A model generated the notes under the pieces. The model did not search any database. It was not told where the DNA came from and saw nothing but the letters and a program-made list of their open reading frames with translations. DNA of 64,000 nucleotides from Candidatus Sumerlaeota bacterium (GTDB lineage Bacteria > Sumerlaeota > Sumerlaeia > JAFGJS01): contig JAFGJS010000026.1 of NCBI GenBank assembly GCA_016928995.1, positions 1 through 64,000 on the forward strand. The letters are read 5' to 3'. Every line of letters starts with the position of its first letter. Positions within the stretch are counted from its first letter, which is position 1. This document shows, piece after piece, positions 21,354 through 31,458 of this stretch. Both the position numbers and the translations under genes were made by a program.

Positions 21354-21543
21354 ATGTGAAAATTAGCGCTGCCTGTCGCATGGGGTGAATCGCGATGTGA
21401 ATCTTCTTTATCAACAGCTTACTATGGTTCCTGCATAGGATTATAATGATTTATGAGACAATCGATCAAACGACCTCCGCATGAAAATCCTCATTTTCAA
21501 CTTGCCACTCAACATTGTGCAAACCAATAATCCCCATTCACCT

Positions 21544-21627
<84 letters not shown>

Positions 21628-22053
21628 AGTTGATTGACTGGGGGCTTTCTTACGCCCCGTCAGGATTCTGTAGAAATCTTGCGTTCTTCCGTGATTCCAT
21701 TCGGTTACCCACAGTGATATTCTTGCGCCTCATCGAACCCTTAAACAGCCCGTTGAAAAATTCGTTGCGGCGTAAAAACGTAGCGCCGGCGTCTCGCCGG
21801 CATGAATAAAATCAATGCTTTGCATTTCACAAAATGCCAGCGGGACGCTGGCGCGACCCTTTTTCAACGGGCTGTTAACATTGGGTGTGTTATGGCCGAT
21901 ACGAATCAGCAACGAAGGCTGGACAACATCATCATGATATTACTATTATTTTTGCAGCAGTGGCAGTCCTCGATTTTTGCCATTCTGACTTTTCTCTCTC
22001 CGCCATTCATACATTTGATCGGATAGATGCATTCAACTGGAGGATTTTTCAAC
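21628..22053. other. intergenic region downstream of tRNA-Leu
   Basis: About 425 bases without a supported gene. The main content is the 133-bp inverted-repeat element (21744-21876). Short frames here run through that repeat and lack ribosome sites. The segment just before 22054 is AT-rich and probably carries the promoter and GGAGG site of the giant secreted protein. Confidence 0.5.
21744..21876. mobile_element. 133-bp MITE-like element with 17-bp terminal inverted repeats
   Basis: The ends are perfect 17-bp inverted copies: AACAGCCCGTTGAAAAA at 21744-21760 and its complement at 21860-21876. Inside are shorter palindromic words (GCCGGCGTCTCGCCGGC at about 21785-21801; CCAGCGGGACGCTGG nearby) and an AT-rich core. 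Size, perfect termini and lack of coding capacity fit a miniature inverted-repeat element next to a tRNA gene. A clear target-site duplication is not visible. Confidence 0.6.
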
Positions 22054-25000
22054 GTGACATTGATGAGAGGATTATTGTGTGCGGCGTTATCAGTTATTTT
22101 GGCCGTCGGACAAAGTTCAAACGCGGATAGTGTTATTGTATTTAATGAAATTATGTATAATCCACTCGCTGCAGGTAACGATCTCGAATGGGTGGAGCTT
22201 TATAACCAGATGGCAGTCAATGTTGACATTTCTAATTGGCGCTTGGAGGGAGGCGTTGAGTTTCAATTTCCAGCCGACACAGTTGTTCCTGGTTTGGGTT
22301 ATCTCGTAATCGCCAAAAATCCGCCGGCGTTGGCTGTTCAAACCGGTTACGCCGATGCGCTGGGGCCATTTGACGGCAATCTATCCAATGGCGGTGAATC
22401 GCTTCGTTTGCTGAATAATAATGATCGCGTCATGAATGCGGTTTCCTACGAGGACGGAGGAAAATGGCCGGCGGCGGCGGATGGAACTGGATTTACACTC
22501 GCCAAACAGCTTTTGAATTCAAATGCTGCCAATCCGGCGAATTGGGTTGTGAGCGATGAATTGAACGGCACTCCCGGCGCGGAGAATTTTCCTTCAGTCG
22601 AGGATTCGACGATTGAAACGATCCTGGTCGAAAAAATAGGCGTCTGGCGCTATAACGACTCGGGTGTATATCCCGGCGCGGGATGGAAGAATTCATCATA
22701 TGATGATAGCACATGGCTGGAAGGCTCAACTGGTTTTTACAGCCGGCTCACAACAGTCACATTATTATCCGATAACTTCAACGCCGCCACGAATAGCCTG
22801 GATCTCAATCTCGATATTTTAACCCGGCAAACAGGCATTTTCGTTCCTTTGGATTATGATGAAACTGACAGCACGAAACCTGGAGCGGTTTTCGATGACG
22901 GCACGCAAATTAATCCAATTTCGTCGCCTGGGCAGTTGTTAATAGCTCCTGATGCATCCAGTTATCCCCGGTTGTCCGTCTCACCCAATTATGATTTTTC
23001 CGGGATTCTGAGATTTACAATTTCGTTCGATGTGGATGCAGTGCTTGGCGACACGATCGGTGATAATTGGACCGGAGTCATTTTCAGCGCGTCGCAGCCG
23101 CTGGTGAACATCGAATCTTCCGACGGAGTTGGGATTTTATTTCGCAGCAATGGCGGTTATCAAGTATGGGACAACGGCAGCTTGATCCGCAGCGAATCCG
23201 CTGGATCCATGCCAGTCGGGCAGATCAGCGTTTTCATCACGGCGCAGGATGATGTCATTCAATTGTTCGTCAATGGCACACAAAGACCAATCGGCGCGAG
23301 CGGAATGAATCATCATCGGACGAATCTGAATGGCGGATCTATCACGCTGCAAGCAAATAGCAATTCAGGTCAAAAACAGCATGCGATCGATAATTTACTC
23401 ATCACTGGATCATACACTTCATCTTTTATTCCTAATTTATTCGGCACTAAACTGGACGCTACCGGGAATAAATTATCAGCCGGAGACAGCGACTTGGATT
23501 ATACCAATGACGCTACAGGGCTCTCTGTGATCGCCATGCAGCCACACTCCGCATGGGCGGCTGAAGATGAAAATTCCGGCTGGGTTGGCCTTTCTGCGCA
23601 AGGAACCGACAGCCAACCGGGAGGCCAGTATGATTTTAAAACGACATTTAATCTTAGCGGCTCGAGTCATAACACAGCGGAGATAAATTTCCGAGTCGCT
23701 GTAGATAATGAGCTGGACGATGTTTTGATCAATGGCGTCAGCACAGGCATCACGCTTTCGGGCCATGCGGCGTTCAGCGGATGGCAATCCATCGCCAGCG
23801 GCTTTCTTCCAACGGAAAACGAGCTGCATTTTCTCTTCACGAACTGGTCGGCCGGACCGATGGGATTGCGCATTGAAATGAGCGGCACAGCGAAAAGAAA
23901 TTCCAGCGTTACGCCAATAACTCCAGGAAATACTACTTACTATTTTCGCAAGGAATTCACATATAACAACAACTCATTTGACGCCGTTGAACTCTATTTG
24001 GATCACAGTGTGAATGATGGCGCTGTGTTTTATTTAAACGGAGTCGAGATACATCGGACGAACATGCCATCCGGAATCGTTGCTGATGATACTCCTGCAT
24101 CAACTGACATTTCCATTTCATCGTTCAGCGGAGCAATTTTAGTGTCCTCCGCTCCGCTTGTTTCCGGCGTAAATGTCCTTGCGGTTGAATTGCATGATTC
24201 CAACCCATCCAGCGACGATATGTATTTTGATATGGAACTTCGCGCGGAGCGAACGCCGATGGAATGGCCGGTTCCGTCGATCGCACTTAACGAAATACAA
24301 TCCGCCTTGGATGCTCCATTTTTTGTTGAATTGTATAACTACGGATCGGCGGATGTGGACCTTGACGGCTATATCGTTGAACTAATCGGCGACTCGACTG
24401 TTGATTATATCATACCAGCGACAACCTTGAGCGCCGGGCAGATTGTATCCTTTGATCAGACAACATTGGGATTCAGCGCCGAGGATGAAGACCTGATCGT
24501 TTTTTATCTTCCCGGCAAAGCGCGAGCCATCGACGCGCGACACGTGAAAAATACATTGCGCGGCCGTTATCCCGATGGAACAGGCGAGTATTTAAGACTC
24601 TCAGTTCCGACTCCCGGCGCCACTAATCAAGCGGAACTCTCCGATGCGATTGTGATCAACGAAATCATGTATCATAATCGCGACAGTTCCGGAGCGGATT
24701 GGATCGAGTTTTTCAACCGATCCTCTCAGACCGTCGATATGACTGGATGGAGTTTGTCGGGCGGCATTCAGTTTGACTTTCCGATAAGCGCTTCAATCGG
24801 ACCAGAAGAGTATTTAATCCTGACCAGCGACCTGTCATCGATGCAAGTTTCATATCCAGCGCTTTATATCTATGGCGAGTATTCGGGACAACTGTCGGAT
24901 GGCGGCGAAGAAATATCATTATTGGATGCGGTCGACAATCCAGTTGATCGCGTCCACTATCATGATCGAGGCAGATGGCCGGCAGCTGCGGATGGCGCGG

Positions 25001-28000
25001 GTTCCAGTCTGGAATTAAAAGATCCTGACGCCGATAACGCTTCGCCTGAGGCATGGGCGGCTAGCGATGAATCGGGGAAGGCGTCGTGGAAAACATATAG
25101 TTACACGATGACTGCCGGGACTTATTCCGGTGTAAGCGTTCCGACGATTTGGAATGAATTCATCATCGGCTTGCTGGACGCCGGGGAAGTTTTGCTGGAT
25201 GACATCAGCGTGATCGAGGATCCCAACGGTTCGCCGGTTCAGCTAATTCAAAATGGAGCATTTGAGGGCGATGCGGTGCAATCCTCGCCCGATAAATGGC
25301 GATTACTGGGAACTCATGGCAGTCATGGCCGGAGCATGGTTGTTGTTGATCCTGATGACGCTGGAAACCATGCGTTGCTGCTTGTCGCCACCGATCAAAC
25401 GGAGCATATGCACAACCATGCAGAGACGACTTTGCACGATGGTTCAGGATACGTCACAATAACAAATGGCGCCGAATACGAAATTTCATATCGCGCCAAA
25501 TGGCTGAGCGGTTCAAACCAGGTGAATACACGGCTGTATTTTAATCGTTGTCAGCAAACAACTCTCATCGATAAACCGGCGTTAAGCGGGACGCCTGGCG
25601 CTCAAAACTCACGATCCGCAAGCAACATCGGTCCGGCATATTCCGCATTGATTCACTCTCCGGCGCTGCCGGAAGCTGGAGAAAATGTCACTGTGACGGT
25701 AAACGCGTATGATCCCGACATTGTGGCCAGCGTGACTCTCTGGTGGTCTGAGAATGAAGGCGCATTTCAGAGCGTGCTGATGAGTGACAACGGAACCGGA
25801 CAATTCAGCGGCGTGATTCCATCAGTTGCTGACGCGGCGGTCATCCAGTTTTATGTGGAAGGATCCGATTCGTTGGGCGCCACAACTACATTCCCCGCAA
25901 AAGGCGCAGATTCGCGCGCGATAATCAAAGTAACGCCGCCGTTGACGTCAGCGACAAGCCCCAACACGATTCGTGTGTTTATGCGGCCCAGCGATGTCAA
26001 TTTTCTGCATGAAGAAACGAATGTGATGAGCAATGATTTGATCGGCTGCACAATACTCTACAAGGATGAAGAGGTCTTTTACGATTGCGGGATTAAATTG
26101 CGCTCAAGTGAACGTGGCCGTTTGAATAGTGCTCGAGTCGGTTACACAATTAAGTTCCCCGATAATGATCATCTGTTCCGCGGTGTGCATCAAACTATAA
26201 AAATTGACCGTAGCGGCGTGCAACGCGGAAATGCCGGATATTTCGGGCAGGTGGAAATGTTGAATTGGCACGTCTTGAATCGAGCCGGCGGCATTCCAAG
26301 CATGTATGATGATATGATTTACATCGACGCGCCTCAATCGACGGAATCCAGTTCCGCATTATTGAATATGGCCGGTTATCGCGATGTGTATTTGGATAGT
26401 CAGTACGCTGGCGGCGATAACGACGGAACGCTCTTTAAGTATGAACTGATCTATTATCCAACATCGACAGAAGACGGCGATGTGGAGAGTTTGAAATTGC
26501 CGCAACCGGACAGTGTATTAAGCACATACATTCGCGATCATGGCGCGAATAAAGAGGCTTACCGGTGGAATTTTCTGATTAGCAGCAAATTGAAAGATGA
26601 CGATTATAGCCGCATCATTAAACTTTGCGAAACTTTCAGCAAGAGTGGAGCTGATTATAATAATTCAATCGATCAAATAGTGGATGTTGACCAATGGCTG
26701 CGCGCCTCGGCTGCGATGAGTCTGATCAATCCCAGCGACCATTACCAGAGCGGAGCAGCGCATAATCTGAAGCTATACGTCCGGCCATCGGACCAACGCG
26801 CGCTTTATTTCCCTTGGGATTTCGATTATCTTGCCTTGGGCGCGACAACATCGATTGTCGCCAATTCCGATCTGTCAAAAATGGTGGGCGATGCCAGCCG
26901 CAAGCGGCTTTTTTACGGCCACCTGCTGAATATCATCGATCTCGCGTTTAACCGTGATTATCTTGAACCATGGGGCAATCATTATCAGACATTTGTGCTC
27001 CCGCCGCAGACGTTTTCGACCATGGTCAGTTTTGCTGAGCAACGCGCTGCATATGTGACATCGCAGATTGAATCCGAAACGCCACATGTTGAATTTGCAA
27101 TCACAACTAACGGTGGCGCCGATTTTTCAGTCACTACTTCCGATGTGACATTAGAGGGAACGGGATGGGTCGACGTGCGAACGATCCGCCTGGCGGGAGC
27201 GGAATTTCCGCTGAATGTCGAATGGGATTCGATCAATACTTGGGACGTTTCCATTCCGCTGGAGACGGGCGTTAACAACATTGTGCTCGAAGCATATGAT
27301 TTTAATGGCGATATTATTTCAACGAACAGCATCGCTGTCACCACTTCCTATGCCGGCGATGTGTACAAGGAAAATTTAAAGGTCACTGAATTAATGTATG
27401 ATCCGCTCGATGGCAGCGACTACGAATATTTCGAGTTGTATAATGCCGGCGATGAAACGTTGGACTTGTCCCATTTGATTATTCGCGGAGCCATCGATGA
27501 TTTCGCGTTTGCGGACAGTGCAGTGACATCTTTATCCGCCGGCGAATGTGTGTTGATCGTAGCCAATCAGGCGGCATTTGAAAGCAGGTATGGGACTGGA
27601 TTGAATATCGCGGGAACATTTTCCGGAAAGCTGGCAAACGATGGAGAATCGTTTTCCATTGTTAAAACAAATGGAACAACCGTCATGGAATTTGAATATG
27701 GCGACGGTCGAGGTTGGTGGCTCGCAGCCGATGGTCCCGGCCATTCGTTGGTTGCGATCGAGTTTGACAACCAATCCTCAGGATCATTGTCCTATGGACG
27801 CAATTGGCGCCCGAGCGCATATCTCAACGGTTCGCCGGGAACCGCGGACAGCGAGCCGCTGAACGATATTCGCATTAATGAAGTATCTCCGCACACCGAC
27901 ACTGGTCTGCCCGCTTCAGCCGACTCTAATGATTGGTTTGAAATCGTCAATCAAACTGGCGGCGCGATCAGTTTGGATGATTGGTATGTTTCCGACGATA

Positions 28001-29196
28001 AGGAAAATCTGCTGAAATACGAACTGAGCAACGGTTATAGCAGCATTGGCGCATACGACCGGTTGGTATTCACTGAGAATTACCATTTTAATAATCCCGC
28101 TGGCAATGGTTTCGGGTTGAACAAAGCCGGTGAAGAACTTTTTCTCTCGTATTATCCGGACGATGTCACCTCGTGTTGTGTCGTCGATGTGGCGCGATTC
28201 AAGGGCGTGGAGAATGAAGGTTCTCCCGATTTCACAACATGGGGGCGCATCGAGGATGGCGCCTGGTGGGGATTGACAAATCCAAGCCCTGACGCAACGA
28301 ACAACGCCTTAAAAGAAGGCATTATTATTAATGAAATTATGTATTATCCGCCGACAGATCAACCAACATTGGAATACATTGAGCTTGTCAATCCGAACGC
28401 ATGGACGATTCATTTGTTTCATGCTGTTGAAGGACCGTGGCGAATTAATGGAGGGGTGGATTACACCTTGCCGCCCAATCTGTCGCTTGGCCCGGGTGAA
28501 AACTTGCTGATTGTTAATTTCGATCCCAGCAGCGCTTCAGCATTGTCGAACTTTCAATCGACCTATGGTCCTATCGACGGTCGAATTTATGGCCCTTTTG
28601 AGAATGATAACTTGTCCAACCTTGGAGAGCGGATCGCATTAGAGCGTCCTCAACCGGAAGATGATTTGGGCGAAGGGATGTCCTGGGTCATTGTCGATGA
28701 GGTTATTTATTTCAGCCTCGCGCCATGGACGATGGATGCCGCGGGAACAGGCAATTCGTTGCATCGACTCGATCCAGCTCAATCCGGTAATGATTGGAAC
28801 AATTGGATTGCCGCGCCGCCGGCTCCCTGTGTCGATGTGTATGATTTTTTCACAGTGACTTTAACCTCGCCGGATGTTTCGTATGGCCATAGCACTGGGC
28901 TTACAACAGTCACAATGACCGCGACATTCAGCAGCGAGGCGTTGAATTTCACTCCGGATGACATTGTAGTTACGAACGGAAGCGTTGATGCGTCCAGTTT
29001 TTATGCTAGCGAAAGCGGCGGCGTATTTCATTTTGATATTCTTCCTTTGGTCGATGGGATCGTGACAGTTTTAATTCCGTCATCAAGCGCGCAAAGGGCG
29101 TCTGACAATACTGGCAATCTTGCTTCAAACACATTCCTATTTTATTATATATATGGCTATAAAATAAATGCGGATAACTACTGGTTGCTGTATTGA
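22054..29196 (+). CDS. giant secreted lamin-tail-domain / CotH-kinase protein
   Basis: About 2380 residues with a signal peptide (MRGLLCAALSVILAVGQSS). Lamin-tail domains repeat with a [IV]-x-[NT]-E-[IL]-M-Y motif and acidic E-[LF]-[YFV]-N: near residue 30 (NEIMYNPLAAGNDLEWVELY), 745, 865, 1775, 1935 and 2090. Residues about 200-730 hold LamG/jelly-roll-like segments (YYFRKEFTYNNNSFDAVELY). A CotH-like kinase domain spans about 1290-1620, with IKLRSSERG, IKIDRSG, NPSDHYQSGAAHN and the FPWDFD motif, so its D-x-N and DFD residues are kept. A Big-type Ig domain is near 2275-2370. GTG 22054 is preferred because GGAGG sits 10 bases upstream; ATG 22063 is the alternative. No cell-wall or PEP-CTERM sorting signal is seen. 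Confidence 0.9.
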   Translation: MTLMRGLLCAALSVILAVGQSSNADSVIVFNEIMYNPLAAGNDLEWVELYNQMAVNVDISNWRLEGGVEFQFPADTVVPGLGYLVIAKNPPALAVQTGYADALGPFDGNLSNGGESLRLLNNNDRVMNAVSYEDGGKWPAAADGTGFTLAKQLLNSNAANPANWVVSDELNGTPGAENFPSVEDSTIETILVEKIGVWRYNDSGVYPGAGWKNSSYDDSTWLEGSTGFYSRLTTVTLLSDNFNAATNSLDLNLDILTRQTGIFVPLDYDETDSTKPGAVFDDGTQINPISSPGQLLIAPDASSYPRLSVSPNYDFSGILRFTISFDVDAVLGDTIGDNWTGVIFSASQPLVNIESSDGVGILFRSNGGYQVWDNGSLIRSESAGSMPVGQISVFITAQDDVIQLFVNGTQRPIGASGMNHHRTNLNGGSITLQANSNSGQKQHAIDNLLITGSYTSSFIPNLFGTKLDATGNKLSAGDSDLDYTNDATGLSVIAMQPHSAWAAEDENSGWVGLSAQGTDSQPGGQYDFKTTFNLSGSSHNTAEINFRVAVDNELDDVLINGVSTGITLSGHAAFSGWQSIASGFLPTENELHFLFTNWSAGPMGLRIEMSGTAKRNSSVTPITPGNTTYYFRKEFTYNNNSFDAVELYLDHSVNDGAVFYLNGVEIHRTNMPSGIVADDTPASTDISISSFSGAILVSSAPLVSGVNVLAVELHDSNPSSDDMYFDMELRAERTPMEWPVPSIALNEIQSALDAPFFVELYNYGSADVDLDGYIVELIGDSTVDYIIPATTLSAGQIVSFDQTTLGFSAEDEDLIVFYLPGKARAIDARHVKNTLRGRYPDGTGEYLRLSVPTPGATNQAELSDAIVINEIMYHNRDSSGADWIEFFNRSSQTVDMTGWSLSGGIQFDFPISASIGPEEYLILTSDLSSMQVSYPALYIYGEYSGQLSDGGEEISLLDAVDNPVDRVHYHDRGRWPAAADGAGSSLELKDPDADNASPEAWAASDESGKASWKTYSYTMTAGTYSGVSVPTIWNEFIIGLLDAGEVLLDDISVIEDPNGSPVQLIQNGAFEGDAVQSSPDKWRLLGTHGSHGRSMVVVDPDDAGNHALLLVATDQTEHMHNHAETTLHDGSGYVTITNGAEYEISYRAKWLSGSNQVNTRLYFNRCQQTTLIDKPALSGTPGAQNSRSASNIGPAYSALIHSPALPEAGENVTVTVNAYDPDIVASVTLWWSENEGAFQSVLMSDNGTGQFSGVIPSVADAAVIQFYVEGSDSLGATTTFPAKGADSRAIIKVTPPLTSATSPNTIRVFMRPSDVNFLHEETNVMSNDLIGCTILYKDEEVFYDCGIKLRSSERGRLNSARVGYTIKFPDNDHLFRGVHQTIKIDRSGVQRGNAGYFGQVEMLNWHVLNRAGGIPSMYDDMIYIDAPQSTESSSALLNMAGYRDVYLDSQYAGGDNDGTLFKYELIYYPTSTEDGDVESLKLPQPDSVLSTYIRDHGANKEAYRWNFLISSKLKDDDYSRIIKLCETFSKSGADYNNSIDQIVDVDQWLRASAAMSLINPSDHYQSGAAHNLKLYVRPSDQRALYFPWDFDYLALGATTSIVANSDLSKMVGDASRKRLFYGHLLNIIDLAFNRDYLEPWGNHYQTFVLPPQTFSTMVSFAEQRAAYVTSQIESETPHVEFAITTNGGADFSVTTSDVTLEGTGWVDVRTIRLAGAEFPLNVEWDSINTWDVSIPLETGVNNIVLEAYDFNGDIISTNSIAVTTSYAGDVYKENLKVTELMYDPLDGSDYEYFELYNAGDETLDLSHLIIRGAIDDFAFADSAVTSLSAGECVLIVANQAAFESRYGTGLNIAGTFSGKLANDGESFSIVKTNGTTVMEFEYGDGRGWWLAADGPGHSLVAIEFDNQSSGSLSYGRNWRPSAYLNGSPGTADSEPLNDIRINEVSPHTDTGLPASADSNDWFEIVNQTGGAISLDDWYVSDDKENLLKYELSNGYSSIGAYDRLVFTENYHFNNPAGNGFGLNKAGEELFLSYYPDDVTSCCVVDVARFKGVENEGSPDFTTWGRIEDGAWWGLTNPSPDATNNALKEGIIINEIMYYPPTDQPTLEYIELVNPNAWTIHLFHAVEGPWRINGGVDYTLPPNLSLGPGENLLIVNFDPSSASALSNFQSTYGPIDGRIYGPFENDNLSNLGERIALERPQPEDDLGEGMSWVIVDEVIYFSLAPWTMDAAGTGNSLHRLDPAQSGNDWNNWIAAPPAPCVDVYDFFTVTLTSPDVSYGHSTGLTTVTMTATFSSEALNFTPDDIVVTNGSVDASSFYASESGGVFHFDILPLVDGIVTVLIPSSSAQRASDNTGNLASNTFLFYYIYGYKINADNYWLLY

Positions 29197-29535
29197 TATG
29201 TATCATGTGATTGTTATATAGCATGATAAGACGCCGCGCATTAAATCGAAACTCATCGAATTTACATTGGCGGCCGAAATTAAGCGTAAAATTTAAATGA
29301 ATCACGCTATTCACTGCCTGAGACATTTACAAATAAAAATTAGAGCGGCGGCAAAGCACTCAATTACCACTTATTCAGTTCCTTGCCCCCAGCGTCTTGA
29401 TAGATTACGGAGGACGCCGGTTTATCCGCCCGCCAATTCACCTCTCCCCTTCTATCTCGATATCGATCAACAGATTTCCTTGAAATCGCTGATCCATTGA
29501 ATTAAATAGGTCATGGAAGAAAGGAGGCGACATCA
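29197..29535. other. intergenic region after the CotH gene
   Basis: About 340 bases. I see a weak TATCATG/CATGATA inverted pair just after the CotH stop and a GAAAGGAGG ribosome site at its end for the next gene. Frames inside are short and lack start signals. Confidence 0.45.
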
Positions 29536-30198
29536 ATGGAGACTCGCGACTATTTCTTCGCCGCATTGGCGACGCTTATCATTGCCGCGCTGTGGACCGG
29601 CGTGGCATGGGCCACACACGGCTACTTCAGGGCGGCCTCGGGATCAATAGCCGTTTTCGTCGGCGTCGGCGTCGGCTGGACGGTGATCCGCAATGAAGAT
29701 GAGAGTTTTTTCAGCTGGAAGATCTGCATTCCTTTGCTTGGACTCGCGTTCCTGGCTGGACATGAGCTCGCGCGTCCCTTTGAAAAACCGACCGCCATTG
29801 ATCAATACAACCAAAGTCAAGCGGAAGGCGTCGCAATGGCAGTGGATATGCTGGGCACAGCTTTTGGCGTCAACAACGATCCTCTCGTCCAGGCATGGAT
29901 TCAGAAAGCGGAAGAGTTTTTCGCGCTCAGCACTGAATATGAATGGCCGCAGTTTATGATCAAACATCAATACACCAGCGCCTCCAGCGCCGGGCAAGTC
30001 ACCGAAGCCGAAATTGAAAATTTTCGCGCGACAATCGTCCCACAATTAGAATATTATTACATGAGAGCGCATCCCGAGGAAGCATTGAAGTATGAGGCTC
30101 CGAAAACCAGCTTCATCGCAGCCGTTTTCTTCGCCTTCATCGATCTGATTAGCGCCTGCATCGGCATGCTCATCGCTTATAAAGCCCTGGTGTATTAG
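29536..30198 (+). CDS. membrane protein of unknown function, 220 aa
   Basis: An excellent ribosome site (AGGAGG) lies 9 bases before the ATG. Hydrophobic segments lie at about residues 7-26 (FFAALATLIIAALWTGVAWA), 38-55 (SIAVFVGVGVGWTVI), 63-80 (WKICIPLLGLAFLAG) and at the C-terminus (FIAAVFFAFIDLISACIGML). A soluble acidic loop of about 100 residues separates the third and fourth. No family is recognised. It is monocistronic and converges on the next minus-strand gene through a small hairpin. Confidence 0.75.
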   Translation: METRDYFFAALATLIIAALWTGVAWATHGYFRAASGSIAVFVGVGVGWTVIRNEDESFFSWKICIPLLGLAFLAGHELARPFEKPTAIDQYNQSQAEGVAMAVDMLGTAFGVNNDPLVQAWIQKAEEFFALSTEYEWPQFMIKHQYTSASSAGQVTEAEIENFRATIVPQLEYYYMRAHPEEALKYEAPKTSFIAAVFFAFIDLISACIGMLIAYKALVY

Positions 30199-30261
30199 CC
30201 TTGGCCAATTTGCGGGCTTCGGATTGCGAGGTTCGGTATGATAATAGGCCGACGCCACTTC

Positions 30262-30281
30262 AAAACGCGTTATTGCGTTTT
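30262..30281. terminator. short hairpin between convergent genes
   Basis: AAAACGC (30262-30268) and GCGTTTT (30275-30281) form a 7-bp stem with a 6-base loop, with T runs in both orientations. It lies between two convergent genes and overlaps the stop of the minus-strand one. A weak bidirectional terminator is plausible. Confidence 0.35.
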
Positions 30282-30788
30282 GCCTGGCTTGCCGTGCAAC
30301 TTCTGATGCAGTTTTCTTTGTCTATCAAGATGCTCGGCGTCAAAATCAGCGATGATTGCATCGCATAAGTTTTTCAGATCGTCCGGTGTGCCTGTCCTGA
30401 CCCAATGCTCTTCAAACCGGTAAAGATTATTCGTCAGTATCTCCATGTATTTCTTTTGCGAAGGAGGAGACACGGCCGTGATTGTCTTGGTGTCGAACTG
30501 ACGTAAAATGACCACGGACACCACAACGCCGTTCTTTGTGCCGTCTTGCGCCAGCAAATCCATCACGACAACGTCGATTTTCCAGCTGGGATCACGATTA
30601 ACTAATTCCACGTCTTGAATGCCGTTCAGTTTCTCGGTGAAAAAACCGCTGATGATTTCTCTCGATTCCTCAGCCGCAGAAACAGAAAGCTGAACGCGGG
30701 AGTTGAGACCCTTTGTTTCCTGCGCTGCGGCAAGATAAGCCGAAGAAAAAATGAAGATCACCGCCAAGAGGCTGGAAATATATCTCAT
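30270..30788 (-). CDS. secreted protein of unknown function, 172 aa
   Basis: I start at ATG 30788 because AGGAAGAG sits just upstream; the longer frame lacks a site. The N-terminus is a clear signal peptide (MRYISSLLAVIFIFSSAYLA, cut near AAAQ). The mature part is a mixed alpha/beta domain (VQLSVSAAEESREIIS, then WKIDVVVMDLLAQDG) and a basic C-terminal helix rich in Lys, Gln and His. The pattern is reminiscent of small periplasmic domains that bind the outer-membrane machinery, but I cannot name a family. It follows the OsmC gene by 31 bases and is probably in its operon. Confidence 0.72.
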   Translation of the reverse strand: MRYISSLLAVIFIFSSAYLAAAQETKGLNSRVQLSVSAAEESREIISGFFTEKLNGIQDVELVNRDPSWKIDVVVMDLLAQDGTKNGVVVSVVILRQFDTKTITAVSPPSQKKYMEILTNNLYRFEEHWVRTGTPDDLKNLCDAIIADFDAEHLDRQRKLHQKLHGKPGKTQ

Positions 30789-30819
30789 TGCTCTTCCTTT
30801 CGACCGCAAAGTTTATCCC

Positions 30820-31230
30820 TTAAATTGATTCGCCGGACGCATCGCTCGTTATGATCGAAAAAACCGGCGGTTGAGAAAGATGTTTCTTCACACTGCAGAA
30901 TTCCGCTGCGCGAACCACGGCGTCGCGATATTTTTCAGGAAAATCGGACGGCAGTTGAATCTCGATGTCCACTTGCGTCACCATTTTCGTGTCGGCGTTT
31001 CGCTTCATCCGCTGAATCAGTCTTATATTCTCCGTTGGTATCTTGCGTTGCTGGCAAAATGACACGACATTGCTGCCCATGCATGTGCCGATGGCCGCCC
31101 ATAAAAGATCGAACGGCTCCGGCGCGGAGCCGTCACCGCCATAATCGGGCGGCTGGTCTGTTTTGATCGTAAAACCCTTATATTCGGCGTTTACTTTCTT
31201 TCCGCCAGAAAAGGAGATCTCCATATCCAT
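30820..31230 (-). CDS. OsmC/Ohr-family protein
   Basis: A 136-residue protein. GGAGG lies 10 bases before ATG 31230, and this start fits the family length better than the longer frame. The OsmC fold is visible: YKGFTIKTDQPPDYGGDG, then APEPFDLLWAAIGTCMGSNV with the first conserved Cys, and RAAEFCSVKKHLSQPP with the second Cys. These two cysteines reduce organic hydroperoxides in Ohr/OsmC; YhfA-like members have unknown substrates. The spacing fits a general OsmC domain and not a specific Ohr. It is divergent from argS and likely co-transcribed with the secreted protein downstream. Confidence 0.88.
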   Translation of the reverse strand: MDMEISFSGGKKVNAEYKGFTIKTDQPPDYGGDGSAPEPFDLLWAAIGTCMGSNVVSFCQQRKIPTENIRLIQRMKRNADTKMVTQVDIEIQLPSDFPEKYRDAVVRAAEFCSVKKHLSQPPVFSIITSDASGESI

Positions 31231-31458
31231 CTCGCGCTTCCCTCCTATCGGTTCGAGATCATACATCACTGTAGTCCGCATCATATGCCGATCCGCGCTG
31301 CAATTCAAGCGTGAAAAAACGATCCGGATGTCATGGATAAACAATCGCGCTGCAGTTGGCAATTTCTGTTGAAAGTTTACGGAACAAGGGGCACTTTGGC
31401 CCCATTATCGCGCATGACGATGCGAATTCAACCAAGCGTGAAATCATCGGGAGCAAGC

